Source: Streptomyces sp. D2-8
GTDB lineage: Bacteria; Actinomycetota; Actinomycetes; Streptomycetales; Streptomycetaceae
Reading direction: 5' to 3'
DNA: 64,000 bases
Assembly: GCF_023184515.1 (NCBI RefSeq)
Contig: NZ_JAAHBP010000021.1
Span: forward strand, 146,902-210,901
A program made the translations under genes and the position numbers. Below the pieces are notes generated by a model. It saw only the letters and a program-made list of their open reading frames with translations. It did not search any database and was not told where the DNA came from. Positions 45,556 through 54,071 of this stretch are shown piece after piece; within the stretch, counting starts at the first letter, position 1, and every line of letters starts with the position of its first letter.

Positions 45556-48243
45556 TCACGGCGTGGCCACGCGGACCGCGGTGACCTTGTACTCGGGGCA
45601 GGACGTGACGGTGTCCGCGTGGTCGGAGGTGAGCCGGTTCACGCCGCTCGCGGGAAAGTGGAAGGAGCAGAAGACCTGGCCGGGAGCTGTCTGTTCACTG
45701 ACGCGGGCGATCAGCCGGGCCCGGCCGTGCCGGCTCTCCACCGAGACCTCCTCGCCGCCCCGCAGCCCGTACCGGGCGGCGTCGTCGGGGTGGAGATCGA
45801 GGAAGTCGACCGGGTCGAGAGCGAGATTGCCGCCGCGCCGGGTCATGCTGCCGGAGTTGTAGTGCGCCCAGCGCCGCCCGGTGACCAGGACCAGCGGGTA
45901 GCCGTCGCCCGGCTGCTCGCCGGGAGGGAGGTAGGGGGCGGCGGCGAGGTGGGCGCGGCCGTCCGGCGTGGCGAACCGCTCCAGGTACAGCTTGGCCTCT
46001 CCCGGCTGGTCGGGGGCGCGGCAGGGCCAGGGGACGGCGCCCTCGCGGTCCAGCCGGTCGTGGGAGAGCCCGGCGAAGACGGGCGCGAGTCGGGCGCACT
46101 CGGCGAGGGCGCCGGCGGGTGTCGCGCAGCCCAGGTCGACTCCCATCATGGTGGCGAGGGCCCGGACGATGTCGAAGTCGGTCCGGCTCTCTCCCGGCGG
46201 GGGAACGGCGGGGCGGACCCGCTGGAACCGGCGGTCGAAGTTGACGAAGGTCCCGTCCTTCTCCAGCCAGGAGGCGACCGGCAGGACGACGTCGGCGTGC
46301 CGGGCGGTCTCGGACAGGAACAGTTCGTTGCACACGACGAGCGGGCAGGCGTCCAGGGCCTGGGCCACCCGGTTGGCGTCGGGGTCGGTGGCGCGGACGT
46401 CCTCGCCGATGACCCACAGGGCCCGCAGGTCTCCCGCCCGTGCGGCGGCGAACATGTCCGGGATCCGCAGACCGGGCCGTGCCGGGGGCGGTGCGCCCCA
46501 GACGTCCTCCACCCGTGAACGGACAGCCGGGTCGGTCACCTTGCCGTACCCGGGCAGCAGGTCCGGCAGGGCGCCCATGTCGGAGGCGCCCTGCACGTTG
46601 TTCTGGCCGCGCAGCGGGTTGACCCCGAGGCCCCGGTCGGTTCCCACGGCGCCGCGCAGGATCGCCAGGTTGGCGAGCGACCGCACCCCGTCGGTGCCGT
46701 GGAGGTGCTCGGTGACGCCCAGGCCGTAGACGATGGCCGGCCGCTCGGCCCCGCCGTAGAGGCGGGCGGCGGCGACCAGGTCCGAGGCGGGTACGCCGGT
46801 GATGTCCGCGACCCGTTCGGGCGGGTAGCCGGCCAGCAGCCCGGTGAGCTCCGGCAGCCCGGTCGCCCGCTCGCGCAGGAACTCCGCGTCGATCAGATCC
46901 TCGGCGAGCAGGACGTGGGCCAGTCCGTGGAACAGCGCGACGTTGGTGCCCGGGCGGGGCCGGAGGTGGACGTCGGCGTGCAGGGCGAGCCCGACCGCGC
47001 GGGGGTCGGCCACGACCAGCTTCGCTCCGTGCAGCACGCGCCTCAGCAGCCGTGCTCCGACCACCGGGTGGGCCTCGACGGGGTTGGCGCCGACCACCAG
47101 CAGACAGTCGGCCTGCTCGACGTCGTCGAAGGTGTCGGTGCCGCCGGAGAGCCCGAAGGACGCCGTCAGGCCGGCGGCGGAGGGGGAGTGGCAGAGGCGG
47201 GAGCAGTTGTCGACGTTGTTGGTGCCGATCACGACCCGCATGAACTTCTGGACGAGGTAGTTGTCCTCGTTGGTGGCGCGGGCCGAGGAGATCGCCGCCA
47301 CGGCGTCCGGGCCGCCGGCGTCGACGGCCGCACGCAGGCCCCGGGCGACATGGCCGAGCGCCTCGTCCCAGCCGGCCGGTTCCAGCGTGCCGCCGCGCCG
47401 GAGCAGGGGCCGGGTGAGCCGCTCGGGGGACGTGCGGAATCCGTGGGCGAAGCGGCCCTTCACACACGCGTGCCCCTGGTTGACCGGGCCGTCCCGGGCG
47501 GGTAGCACGGTCGCGACGTCACCGTCCTGGGCGACCACGTCCAGGGTGCAACCCACGCCGCAGTAGCCGCAGGTGGTGCGCGTCCGAGCCGCCCCGGGCG
47601 GGAACGCGGACGTGATCCCGCGCGCCGGCCCGGGCTGGGTGATCGCGCCCGTGGGGCAGGTGTCGACGCAGCCCCCGCAGGCCACGCAGTCCGACTCGGC
47701 CCAGGGCCCGCCGGTGCCCGGGGCCACCACCGTGTCCGCGCCTCTGCCGACCAGAGTGAGGGCGAAGGTCCCCTGCACCTCGGAGCACATCCGCACACAC
47801 CGGCCGCAGGCGATGCACAGGTCCCGGTCGAGATGGACGTACGGGTGGGAGTCGTCCCCGCCCCGGCCCCCGGAACCCCGCGCCGTCTCAGGACCGATGC
47901 CCATCGACCGGCAGGCATGGGCCAGTTCACTGAGACTGCCCTCGGCGAGCGCCCGGGGCGGCAGAGCGGAGACGATGACCCCCACCGCGTCCCTGCGCAG
48001 CTGCACAAGATCCTCAGTCGCGGTGTCGATACGGGTGCCGGGGGACGAGGGGGTGACACAGGCCGCCGCGACACGCCCGTCGGCCCGTACCAGGCAGGTA
48101 CGGCAGGAACCGGCAGGGCTGAGCCGGTCGTCGGAGCAGAGCGCGGGCAGCTCGACCCCGGCCGCCCGCACCGCCGTGAGCAGCGAAGTCCCCTCGGGCA
48201 CCTCGACGCCGGTCCCGTCGACCTCGACCGCGATGGTGGTCAT
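45556..48243 (-). CDS. fdhA: NAD-linked formate dehydrogenase, molybdopterin subunit (Cys form)
   Basis: 895 aa. A NuoG-like ferredoxin domain has Cys36, Cys47, Cys50 and Cys62. Two 4Fe-4S motifs follow (CIACGRCVRMC, CVACGGCVDTC), then the molybdopterin domain with its own cluster (TTCGYCGVGCTLDVV). The active-site motif is DNCSRLCHSPSAAGL, in which Cys351 replaces selenocysteine of enteric FDH-H. The end has VTGRRWAHYNSGSMTRRGG and FHFPASGVNRLTSDHAD. It oxidises formate to CO2, or the reverse. Its ATG overlaps the NuoF-like stop, so both subunits are co-translated. No FdhD-type maturation gene is nearby. Confidence 0.93.
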   Translation of the reverse strand: MTTIAVEVDGTGVEVPEGTSLLTAVRAAGVELPALCSDDRLSPAGSCRTCLVRADGRVAAACVTPSSPGTRIDTATEDLVQLRRDAVGVIVSALPPRALAEGSLSELAHACRSMGIGPETARGSGGRGGDDSHPYVHLDRDLCIACGRCVRMCSEVQGTFALTLVGRGADTVVAPGTGGPWAESDCVACGGCVDTCPTGAITQPGPARGITSAFPPGAARTRTTCGYCGVGCTLDVVAQDGDVATVLPARDGPVNQGHACVKGRFAHGFRTSPERLTRPLLRRGGTLEPAGWDEALGHVARGLRAAVDAGGPDAVAAISSARATNEDNYLVQKFMRVVIGTNNVDNCSRLCHSPSAAGLTASFGLSGGTDTFDDVEQADCLLVVGANPVEAHPVVGARLLRRVLHGAKLVVADPRAVGLALHADVHLRPRPGTNVALFHGLAHVLLAEDLIDAEFLRERATGLPELTGLLAGYPPERVADITGVPASDLVAAARLYGGAERPAIVYGLGVTEHLHGTDGVRSLANLAILRGAVGTDRGLGVNPLRGQNNVQGASDMGALPDLLPGYGKVTDPAVRSRVEDVWGAPPPARPGLRIPDMFAAARAGDLRALWVIGEDVRATDPDANRVAQALDACPLVVCNELFLSETARHADVVLPVASWLEKDGTFVNFDRRFQRVRPAVPPPGESRTDFDIVRALATMMGVDLGCATPAGALAECARLAPVFAGLSHDRLDREGAVPWPCRAPDQPGEAKLYLERFATPDGRAHLAAAPYLPPGEQPGDGYPLVLVTGRRWAHYNSGSMTRRGGNLALDPVDFLDLHPDDAARYGLRGGEEVSVESRHGRARLIARVSEQTAPGQVFCSFHFPASGVNRLTSDHADTVTSCPEYKVTAVRVATP

Positions 48244-49925
48244 GGGCCCCACCCCGCCAGTCGGTCCCCGTAGGCGCGGGCGAGACTCCGCACGGCGAGC
48301 GGGATCCGCCGTCCGAAGGCACACAGGCTGGCCTCGGCCAGGACACGCGACAGCCGCTCCCACTCCCGGCCCGGCGGAGTCCCGGCGCAGGCCGTCTCCA
48401 GGCCGCGGCGCGAGCCGACCCGGCAGGGCGAACACGCCCCGCAGCTCTCGGCCGCGGCGAACTCCCAGACGTGCCGCAACACGTCCTGCGGCGCCACGCG
48501 CTGGTCGAAGGCCACCAGACCGGCATGGCCCAGGGCGGCGCCCCGAGCCGACAGGCCGGCCTCCGACAGGGGTACGTCCAGGGCGTCGGCGGCAAGGAAG
48601 CCACCCAGGGGCCCGCCGACCTGGAGAGCGGCGAGCTCGGCACCGTCCTTCAGGCCACCGCCCAGTTCCGTCACGATCCGCCGCACGGGCGTGCCGATCT
48701 CGACCTCGTGGCAACCCGGCCGGGCGAACCGTTCGGAGAGACACACCAGCTTGGTCCCCGTCTCGGCGGGCGTGCCGCGCCGGGCGTACGCCTCGCCGCC
48801 CCGCCGGACGATCCATGGCACGGCCGCCAGGGTCTCCACGTTGTTGACCACGGTCGGCGCGTCCCACAGGCCCCGCTCGGTCGGGTACGGCGGGCGCGGC
48901 CCGGCACATCCCCGGCCGCCCTCCAGCCCCGCGATCAGCGCGGTCTCCTCGCCTGCGACGTAGGACCCGGCGCCTTCGACGAGCCGGATGTCGAGCGCGG
49001 TGGCCGTACCGTGCACGGACGGGCCGAGATGGCCGTCGGCATAGGCCTGCCCCACGGCTTCCCGCATCCGTGCCAGAGCGGCCGGGTACTCGGAGCGCAC
49101 CAGCACCACGCCCTGGGGGGCCCCGCAGGCGAAACAGGCCAGGGCCAGTCCCTCCAGCACCCGTGCCGGATCGGCCTCCATCAGCAGTCTGTCGGCGTAC
49201 GAGCCGGGATCCCCTTCGTCGCCATTGGCCACGACCACCGTGCCGGCGCCGCGGCCGGCCGCCTCCCACTTCGCCGCCACCCGGAACCCCGCGCCGCCAC
49301 GCCCTCGCAGCCCGGACGCCGCGACCTCGCTGAGGACCTGCGCGGGAGTGCCCGTCGTCACCGACCCCGGCCACACCTGCCAAGGGGGCTCACCGCGGAG
49401 CACACCACCCAGCAGAACGGGGTCACCGGTGTCGTCGGCCGCCGGTATCCCCGGTGCTGACGGTGGCTCCCGCCCGGTGAGCTGCATGGCGAGCGTCGGA
49501 CCGGTGCAGGGCGTGTCGCCGTCGAGCGCGGCGGGTCCCGCGTAGCAGTAGCCCAGACAGCGGACCTCCTGCACCGACACGTCACCGTCCGGCGAGGCCG
49601 TGCCGGGGCTGGTGCCCAGCGCGTCCTCGACGTCTGCGAGGTGCCGTCCGGCTCGCGCCGCGAAGCAGGCAGTGGCGGCGCACACCCGGACATGGCGGGG
49701 GCTGTGGGGGGTGGCGAGATCCGCGTAGTAGCTGGCCGGTCCCAGCGCGGCGGCGGCAGGCAATCCGACTCGGGCGGCGACGTCCGGAGCCCAGCTCCCG
49801 GGACCGTCCGCCCTGCCCGCTCCGGCCTCGGCCAGCGACTCGATCAACCGGTCTCCAGGCCGCCCGCGCCGGCCGGCGAGGGCACGGAAGGCGTCGAAAC
49901 GGTCGGCGGGACCGACGGCAACCAT
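48240..49925 (-). CDS. fdhB: Formate dehydrogenase diaphorase subunit (NuoE-NuoF-like fusion)
   Basis: 561 aa. The first about 150 residues are a thioredoxin-like 2Fe-2S domain (VRVCAATACFAARAGRHLAD and VQEVRCLGYCYAGPAALDG). Then comes the NuoF module: FMN site ASGLRGRGGAGFRVAAKWEA, NGDEGDPGSYADRLLMEADP, NAD site GAGSYVAGEETALIAGLEGG, and the 4Fe-4S motif ESCGACSPCRVGSRRGL with a later Cys. It passes electrons from FdhA to NAD+. The ATG at 49925 has only GAAG upstream. First gene of a two-gene leftward operon. Confidence 0.93.
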   Translation of the reverse strand: MVAVGPADRFDAFRALAGRRGRPGDRLIESLAEAGAGRADGPGSWAPDVAARVGLPAAAALGPASYYADLATPHSPRHVRVCAATACFAARAGRHLADVEDALGTSPGTASPDGDVSVQEVRCLGYCYAGPAALDGDTPCTGPTLAMQLTGREPPSAPGIPAADDTGDPVLLGGVLRGEPPWQVWPGSVTTGTPAQVLSEVAASGLRGRGGAGFRVAAKWEAAGRGAGTVVVANGDEGDPGSYADRLLMEADPARVLEGLALACFACGAPQGVVLVRSEYPAALARMREAVGQAYADGHLGPSVHGTATALDIRLVEGAGSYVAGEETALIAGLEGGRGCAGPRPPYPTERGLWDAPTVVNNVETLAAVPWIVRRGGEAYARRGTPAETGTKLVCLSERFARPGCHEVEIGTPVRRIVTELGGGLKDGAELAALQVGGPLGGFLAADALDVPLSEAGLSARGAALGHAGLVAFDQRVAPQDVLRHVWEFAAAESCGACSPCRVGSRRGLETACAGTPPGREWERLSRVLAEASLCAFGRRIPLAVRSLARAYGDRLAGWGP

Positions 49926-50248
49926 GTCTTCATCGTGGCGGCAGCGGGACGAGGCCGCATCCCGGCGCCGATCACCGTACGACCTCGGGTCGATTCCACG
50001 GTCCCCGCCTGCCGGCGGAGCGCCCGCTCGTGGGCCGGACCATGCGGCATCGAGTCCTTCGAAGTCCGAGGGCAGAACTCGAAGGGGAGCAGCGGTCCTT
50101 GACCGGTGCCGGCGAAGCCGCCGCGCGTCCGAGCGCCCGCGCCGCCGCCACGCGGCCGGTGCCCTGGCGGCCCGGAACGGCCCTGGGCCGCCGTACCGAC
50201 GCCGGGCCGCTGCCCCGCGAGGACGGCCACGGCCGATGATCCGGACCC
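49926..50248. promoter_or_regulatory. Upstream region of the formate dehydrogenase operon
   Basis: 323 bases with no gene that I can support. It is the leader/promoter region for the fdh operon. It contains GGCCCGGAACGGCCC at 50169-50183, whose right half AACGGCCC is identical to that of the palindrome at 12155. A C-rich, repetitive stretch around 50110-50160 has low complexity. Confidence 0.45.
50169..50183. promoter_or_regulatory. Candidate operator GGCCCGGAACGGCCC
   Basis: Related to the perfect palindrome at 12155-12168 (one extra base in the left half). It lies about 244 bases upstream of the formate dehydrogenase start, the same distance as in the acyl-CoA synthetase operon. By-eye match only. 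Confidence 0.3.
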
Positions 50249-50623
50249 TCAGCGGGTGAGTACACCGGCCAGTGCGCTCACCCCGGCGGCACAGGCCAGG
50301 ACGGCGCAGGCACCGGCCGCGTGGCGGCGGAGCAGGGCGCGCCGGAGGCCCGCGTAGCGGCTCTCGTACTCCTGCCGCAGCTCCTCGGCTCGTCGCACGG
50401 TGCCGAGCATCAGCTGCCGGGTGACATCGAGACGCCGGCGGACGTAGTGGCCGGTGAGCTCCTCGGCTTGGGCGGTCGTCAGCCACGCCATCCGTGCGCA
50501 GAGATCCTCCGCCTCGCGCTGGGCCTGGTCGCGCTGGGCATGGGCGAGGAGATAGCCCTCGGTCTCGTCGGCCAGGACGCTGCGCTGCTCGCCGGCGGGC
50601 GTCTCGTGCCTGCCGCGTCTCAC
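50249..50623 (-). CDS. Hypothetical protein with C-terminal membrane anchor
   Basis: 124 aa, not recognised. A helical, charged body (AHAQRDQAQREAEDLCARMA, LTGHYVRRRLDVTRQLMLGT, AEELRQEYESRYAGLRRALL) ends in one hydrophobic helix (AAGACAVLACAAGVSALAGV) and a short R tail. The GTG at 50623 overlaps the stop of the ctaD remnant (GTGA), suggesting it was once translated with the oxidase gene. With the upstream gene decayed, its expression is uncertain. Confidence 0.6.
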   Translation of the reverse strand: MRRGRHETPAGEQRSVLADETEGYLLAHAQRDQAQREAEDLCARMAWLTTAQAEELTGHYVRRRLDVTRQLMLGTVRRAEELRQEYESRYAGLRRALLRRHAAGACAVLACAAGVSALAGVLTR

Positions 50624-51149
50624 GGCCGCTCGCTCACGTGCCCGTCGGCGTCGAGCACATCGGGCTGCCCGGTGTTCGCCGCCTGGTCCAGGCTCGCCGG
50701 CAGGGTCGACAGGCCGAGCATCGTGCCCGTCATCTGCGGCCACCAGAAGCCGAATCCGCCGAACATCGCGAAGACGACGGTGCCGAACACGGCGTAGTGG
50801 AAGTGGGCGACCACGAAGTAGCTGTCGGTGACGTGCCCGTCGAGCGGCGGGGAGCCCAGGATCGCACCGGTCAGGCCGCCGAAGAGGAAGGTGACCAGGA
50901 AGCCCAGCGCCCAGAGCATGGGTGGTTCGAACGAGAGCGAACCCCGCCACATCGCCCCGGCCGGGCCGGCTCCGCCCGGATGGGCATCGCCAGCGCCCCG
51001 GCGGCCAGGAAGAATCCGAACGACGTGATCAGGTACAGGTGCCCGATCTTCTTGTGATCGGTGGTCGTCAGCCAGGAGACGACCGCCTTCCCCCGGCCGC
51101 GGCGCTCGACCGCGGGTGCCGGGGCCACCGGTTCAGTGTGTGTCGCCAT
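50620..51149 (-). pseudogene. Cytochrome c oxidase subunit I (ctaD) remnant
   Basis: Two pieces of a heme-copper oxidase subunit I in different frames. The N-terminal piece (51149 to about 50975) reads VVSWLTTTDHKKIGHLYLIT and AGALAMPIRAEPARPG. The other piece (about 50955 to 50620) reads MWRGSLSFEPPMLWALGFLV, GLTGAILGSPPLDGHVTDSY and FVVAHFHYAVFGTVVFAMFG. About 260 or more residues between them are gone, including most heme and copper ligands. A second internal loss follows TGTMLG, where the protein jumps to LSTLPASLDQ. The copy cannot make a functional oxidase. Confidence 0.88.
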
Positions 51150-51488
51150 CAGTCCCTCGATCGGCAGCAACGGTGCACGGACGGTCATCCGACCCGTCCA
51201 GGAACCTATTCCGTCCGGTTCGTCACCCGTGTCTGCCGCCGAGTGTCCCTGAGCCGAATGGCGGAATGATCCATTCGACCGAGCGGCGGGCTCCGGCCGC
51301 TGGGGAACACCGCGCCGTTGCCTTTCCCGGCGCAAGCGGTTTCTGCCTCTGCGTCATGTTTTGTTACGCCGTGAGCGCGGCACTCGGTAACCCGCGAGCG
51401 TGCCCCGAGAGGTGACCATCGCTGCGTGAATGGCGCCTGACGCGCGCCGGAATCCGGCCCGGCCGCCGGGCGGAACAGAGGGTGGTCG
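51150..51488. promoter_or_regulatory. Intergenic region upstream of the YbdK-like gene
   Basis: 339 bases without a supported gene, between the ctaD remnant start and the ligase start. It contains a 7-bp inverted repeat, CGAATGG / CCATTCG, at 51255-51277 with a nine-base loop. A comparatively T-rich patch (catgttttgttacg) lies near 51355. Either could mark a promoter or operator; no assignment is possible. Confidence 0.4.
51255..51277. promoter_or_regulatory. Inverted repeat CGAATGG-N9-CCATTCG
   Basis: Exact 7-bp arms (51255-51261 and 51271-51277). Its base composition is lower in GC than its surroundings. It lies about 210 bases upstream of the YbdK-like gene and 110 bases upstream of the ctaD remnant, so it could be a former oxidase operator. 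Confidence 0.3.
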
Positions 51489-52583
51489 ATGACGACGATC
51501 GGCGTGGAAGAGGAGTACCTGCTGCTCGACCCGGTCACGGGCCTGCCGGTACCTCAGGCGGACAAAGTGCGCGCCGCGGCGGGCGTGGGGCATCTGGTGA
51601 CCGACCAGGAGGTGCAGTACGAGCTGCTCCAGGCGCAGGTCGAGGTGGCCACCCCGGTCTGCGAAACCCTGGAGGAGGTAGGAGGCCATCTGCTGCGCCT
51701 GCGGCACGCCGTCGGCGTCGCCGCCGAGGAGTACGGCTGCCGGATCGGGGTGTGCGGGACACCGCCACTGCGGCACGGCCGCCCCATCGCCGTCACCGAC
51801 CAGGCCCGCTACCGGGCCATGGTCACCCAGGCGCCGCAGCTGGTGGCGGAGCAGCTGGTCAACGGCACGCACGTGCACGTCGCCGTGCCCGACCGGGACG
51901 CGGGCGTGCAGGTTCTGAACCGGATCCGCTCCCGACTGCCGACGCTGACCGCCATGGCGGCGAACTCCCCGCTCTGGGACGGCCACGACACGGGCTTCGC
52001 GAGCTGGCGCACGGTGATCTTCAGCAGGTGGCCGGTCAGCGGCATGCCCCCGCACTTCCAGGACGCCGCGGACTACGACCGTCGCGTGGACCGGCTGCTG
52101 GATTCCGGCCTGATCTCCGACACCGGGCAGCTCTACTGGCAGGCCCGCCTGTCGGCCACCTACCCGACCATCGAGGTGCGGTGCCTGGACGTCCAACTGC
52201 GCGCGGACGAGGCGGTCATGCTCGCCGCGATCATCCGGGCCCTGGTGGAGACCGCCCTGGCGGAAGCGGCCGCCGACGCGCCCCTGCCCGACTACGCTCC
52301 GGAACTGCTCCAGGCCGCCATGTGGCACGCCGCCCGGCACGGGCTCGGCGACACCCTGGTCGACCCCGGCGGCACACCGCACCGCGCCGGCGACGTGCTC
52401 TACGAGTTCCTGCGGCACGTCGCTCCCGCCCTCGACGCGTCGGGCGACTCCCGACAGGTCACGTCCCTGATCCACCGGCTGCTGCAGGACGGCACGGGCG
52501 CGGACCGGCAGCGCGCCGCCCTCGCCCACGGCGGTCTCCGCGCGGTCACCGAACTCGTCAGTGCCCAGAGCACGATGCCGTGA
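51489..52583 (+). CDS. Carboxylate-amine ligase, GCS2 family (YbdK-like)
   Basis: 364 aa. MTTIGVEEEYLLLDPVTGLP is the family's opening. QYELLQAQVEVATPVCETLE, THVHVAVPDRDAGVQVLNRI, NSPLWDGHDTGFASWRTVIF and TIEVRCLDVQLRADEAVMLA are conserved in the glutamate-cysteine ligase type 2 fold. YbdK-type proteins have weak gamma-glutamylcysteine synthetase activity; in actinomycetes, which use mycothiol, the physiological substrate is unclear. It stands alone on the plus strand. The ribosome site is weak (GAGGGTGG). Confidence 0.92.
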   Translation: MTTIGVEEEYLLLDPVTGLPVPQADKVRAAAGVGHLVTDQEVQYELLQAQVEVATPVCETLEEVGGHLLRLRHAVGVAAEEYGCRIGVCGTPPLRHGRPIAVTDQARYRAMVTQAPQLVAEQLVNGTHVHVAVPDRDAGVQVLNRIRSRLPTLTAMAANSPLWDGHDTGFASWRTVIFSRWPVSGMPPHFQDAADYDRRVDRLLDSGLISDTGQLYWQARLSATYPTIEVRCLDVQLRADEAVMLAAIIRALVETALAEAAADAPLPDYAPELLQAAMWHAARHGLGDTLVDPGGTPHRAGDVLYEFLRHVAPALDASGDSRQVTSLIHRLLQDGTGADRQRAALAHGGLRAVTELVSAQSTMP

Positions 52584-52602
52584 CGCCGTGACGCCGTGAC
52601 GA
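52579..52602. repeat. Short tandem repeat, unit CCGTGACG
   Basis: Three consecutive copies of CCGTGACG (8 bp) span the stop codon of the YbdK-like gene. The remaining 255 bases to the next start contain no gene and no strong hairpin that I can see. Confidence 0.7.
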
Positions 52603-52857
52603 ACGGACGTCGCCTTGCCTCGCCAGCAGTCGCGCCGCCGTGTCGTCCGTCTCCCAGAGCCGGCGGGCGAGGTCCTGCTGTGTCAGCCGTGCGGGATCGT
52701 CCCCGCGCCCCGCCTCGTGACACGGAGCACTCCGGCTGAGCCGCGCCGACGCCGGATGCGGTCACGATCTGACCGCATCCCGTGCGACCGTGAGCGCGCA
52801 AGCCGCCCGGACGTCTGGACCACGGGTCGGCACACGACTCGAAGGCCAGGTGCTGCG

Positions 52858-53958
52858 ATGACCGTTCTCGACGTCCGGGCGCTCAATCGCGCCACCCTCG
52901 CCCGGCAGTTGCTCCTCGACCGCGCCGACCTGCCGGTCCTCGACACCGTCGCGCACCTGTGCGGTCTCCAGGCGCAGGAACCGCAGGAGCCGTTCGCCGG
53001 GCTCTGGTCGCGGCTGCGGGCGTTCGACCCGGCGGAGCTGTCGGACCTGCTGACCGGGCGGCGTGTCGTGCGCACCCACCTCATGCGCCGCACCGTCCAT
53101 CTCGTCACCGCCGACGACGTCGTGGCCTGGCGCGCCCGCCACGACGGCATGCTGCGCCAGCGGGTCCTCGGGGTCTACCGGCGCGAACTCGACGGGGTCG
53201 ATCCCGGCGAACTCGCCGCGGCGGGGCGGAAGGTCATGGCCGACGGTGAACCCCGCTCCATGTCCGACGTCGCGCGAGCCGTCGCCGACCGCTGGCCAGC
53301 GGCCGGTCCACGGCCCCTGGGAGAAATGCTGGTCGCCGCCCTCCTCCCGACGGTGCAACTGCCGCCGCGCGGTCTGTGGCGCACGAAGGCGGGAGTGCGC
53401 TACGCGCTGATCTCCTCCTGGCTGGGACGCGAGATCGACCCACCCGCCCCCGACGGCCCAGACCCCGTCGGCCGGGCGCTGGTACGGCGCTACCTGGCCG
53501 CCTTCGGCCCCGCCGCCTCAGCCGACCTGCGCGCCTGGTGCGGGCTCGCCGGACTGCCCGCCGCGGTCTCCGCCCTGCGCGAGGAACTGGTCGCCTTCCG
53601 CGACGCACGCGGCCGCGAGCTGCTCGACCTCCCCGACGCGCCCCGCCCCGACCCCGACACCCCGGCACCCGTGCGGTTCCTGCCGGCGTTCGACAACGCG
53701 ATCCTCGGCTACCACGACCGCAGCCGGATCATCGACGACGCGCACCGCCATCTGTCCGTCGCCGGCGAACGCGTCGTCCTGGTCGACGGCAGGGTCGCCG
53801 CGACCTGGACCGTCGAGGCGGACACCGTGCTCGTCACCCCGCTGCGCCGCTTCTCCCGGGCCGACCGCACCACGGTCGCCGAGGAGGGGCGGGCGATGGC
53901 CTCCTTCCTCTCCGGCGACGAGAGCGACCGGGTACGGATCGCGGCGTCCCCCGGCTGA
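52858..53958 (+). CDS. AlkZ-like winged-helix DNA-binding protein (HTH_42)
   Basis: 366 aa. The family opening LDVRALNRATLARQLLLDRA and LCGLQAQEPQEPFAGLWSRL contains the Q-x-Q motif (Gln38 and Gln40) that is catalytic in AlkZ/YcaQ DNA glycosylases. VRTHLMRRTVHLVTADDVVA, LPAFDNAILGYHDRSRIID and VLVDGRVAATWTVE are also typical. A DNA-damage glycosylase role, such as protection from an alkylating or cross-linking metabolite, is possible; many family members are uncharacterised. Stand-alone gene with a hairpin after it. Confidence 0.88.
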   Translation: MTVLDVRALNRATLARQLLLDRADLPVLDTVAHLCGLQAQEPQEPFAGLWSRLRAFDPAELSDLLTGRRVVRTHLMRRTVHLVTADDVVAWRARHDGMLRQRVLGVYRRELDGVDPGELAAAGRKVMADGEPRSMSDVARAVADRWPAAGPRPLGEMLVAALLPTVQLPPRGLWRTKAGVRYALISSWLGREIDPPAPDGPDPVGRALVRRYLAAFGPAASADLRAWCGLAGLPAAVSALREELVAFRDARGRELLDLPDAPRPDPDTPAPVRFLPAFDNAILGYHDRSRIIDDAHRHLSVAGERVVLVDGRVAATWTVEADTVLVTPLRRFSRADRTTVAEEGRAMASFLSGDESDRVRIAASPG

Positions 53959-54000
53959 ACCACGCCCTCGCGCCCTCGGGGCAAGCCGCCCGGCACTGAT

Positions 54001-54016
54001 CGGCGAGCGTTCGCCG
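54001..54016. terminator. Hairpin CGGCGA-GCGT-TCGCCG
   Basis: A perfect 6-bp stem with a four-base loop, 43 bases after the AlkZ-like stop and before the Rv1733c-like gene. No T-run. Confidence 0.45.
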
Positions 54017-54071
54017 CTGTCAGGCGCACACTGGAAGGGTGCTGCCGGTGCTCACGAGGGGGTGTCGGCCG

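Noticed and set aside
43086..45584. Open frame of 832 codons on the plus strand opposite the second P-type ATPase
   Set aside because: Shadow of the minus-strand gene, which has intact catalytic motifs and overlapping operon partners.
47191..47193. Possible selenocysteine codon in formate dehydrogenase
   Set aside because: The codon at the active site is TGC (Cys351), not TGA, and no SECIS-type element is needed.
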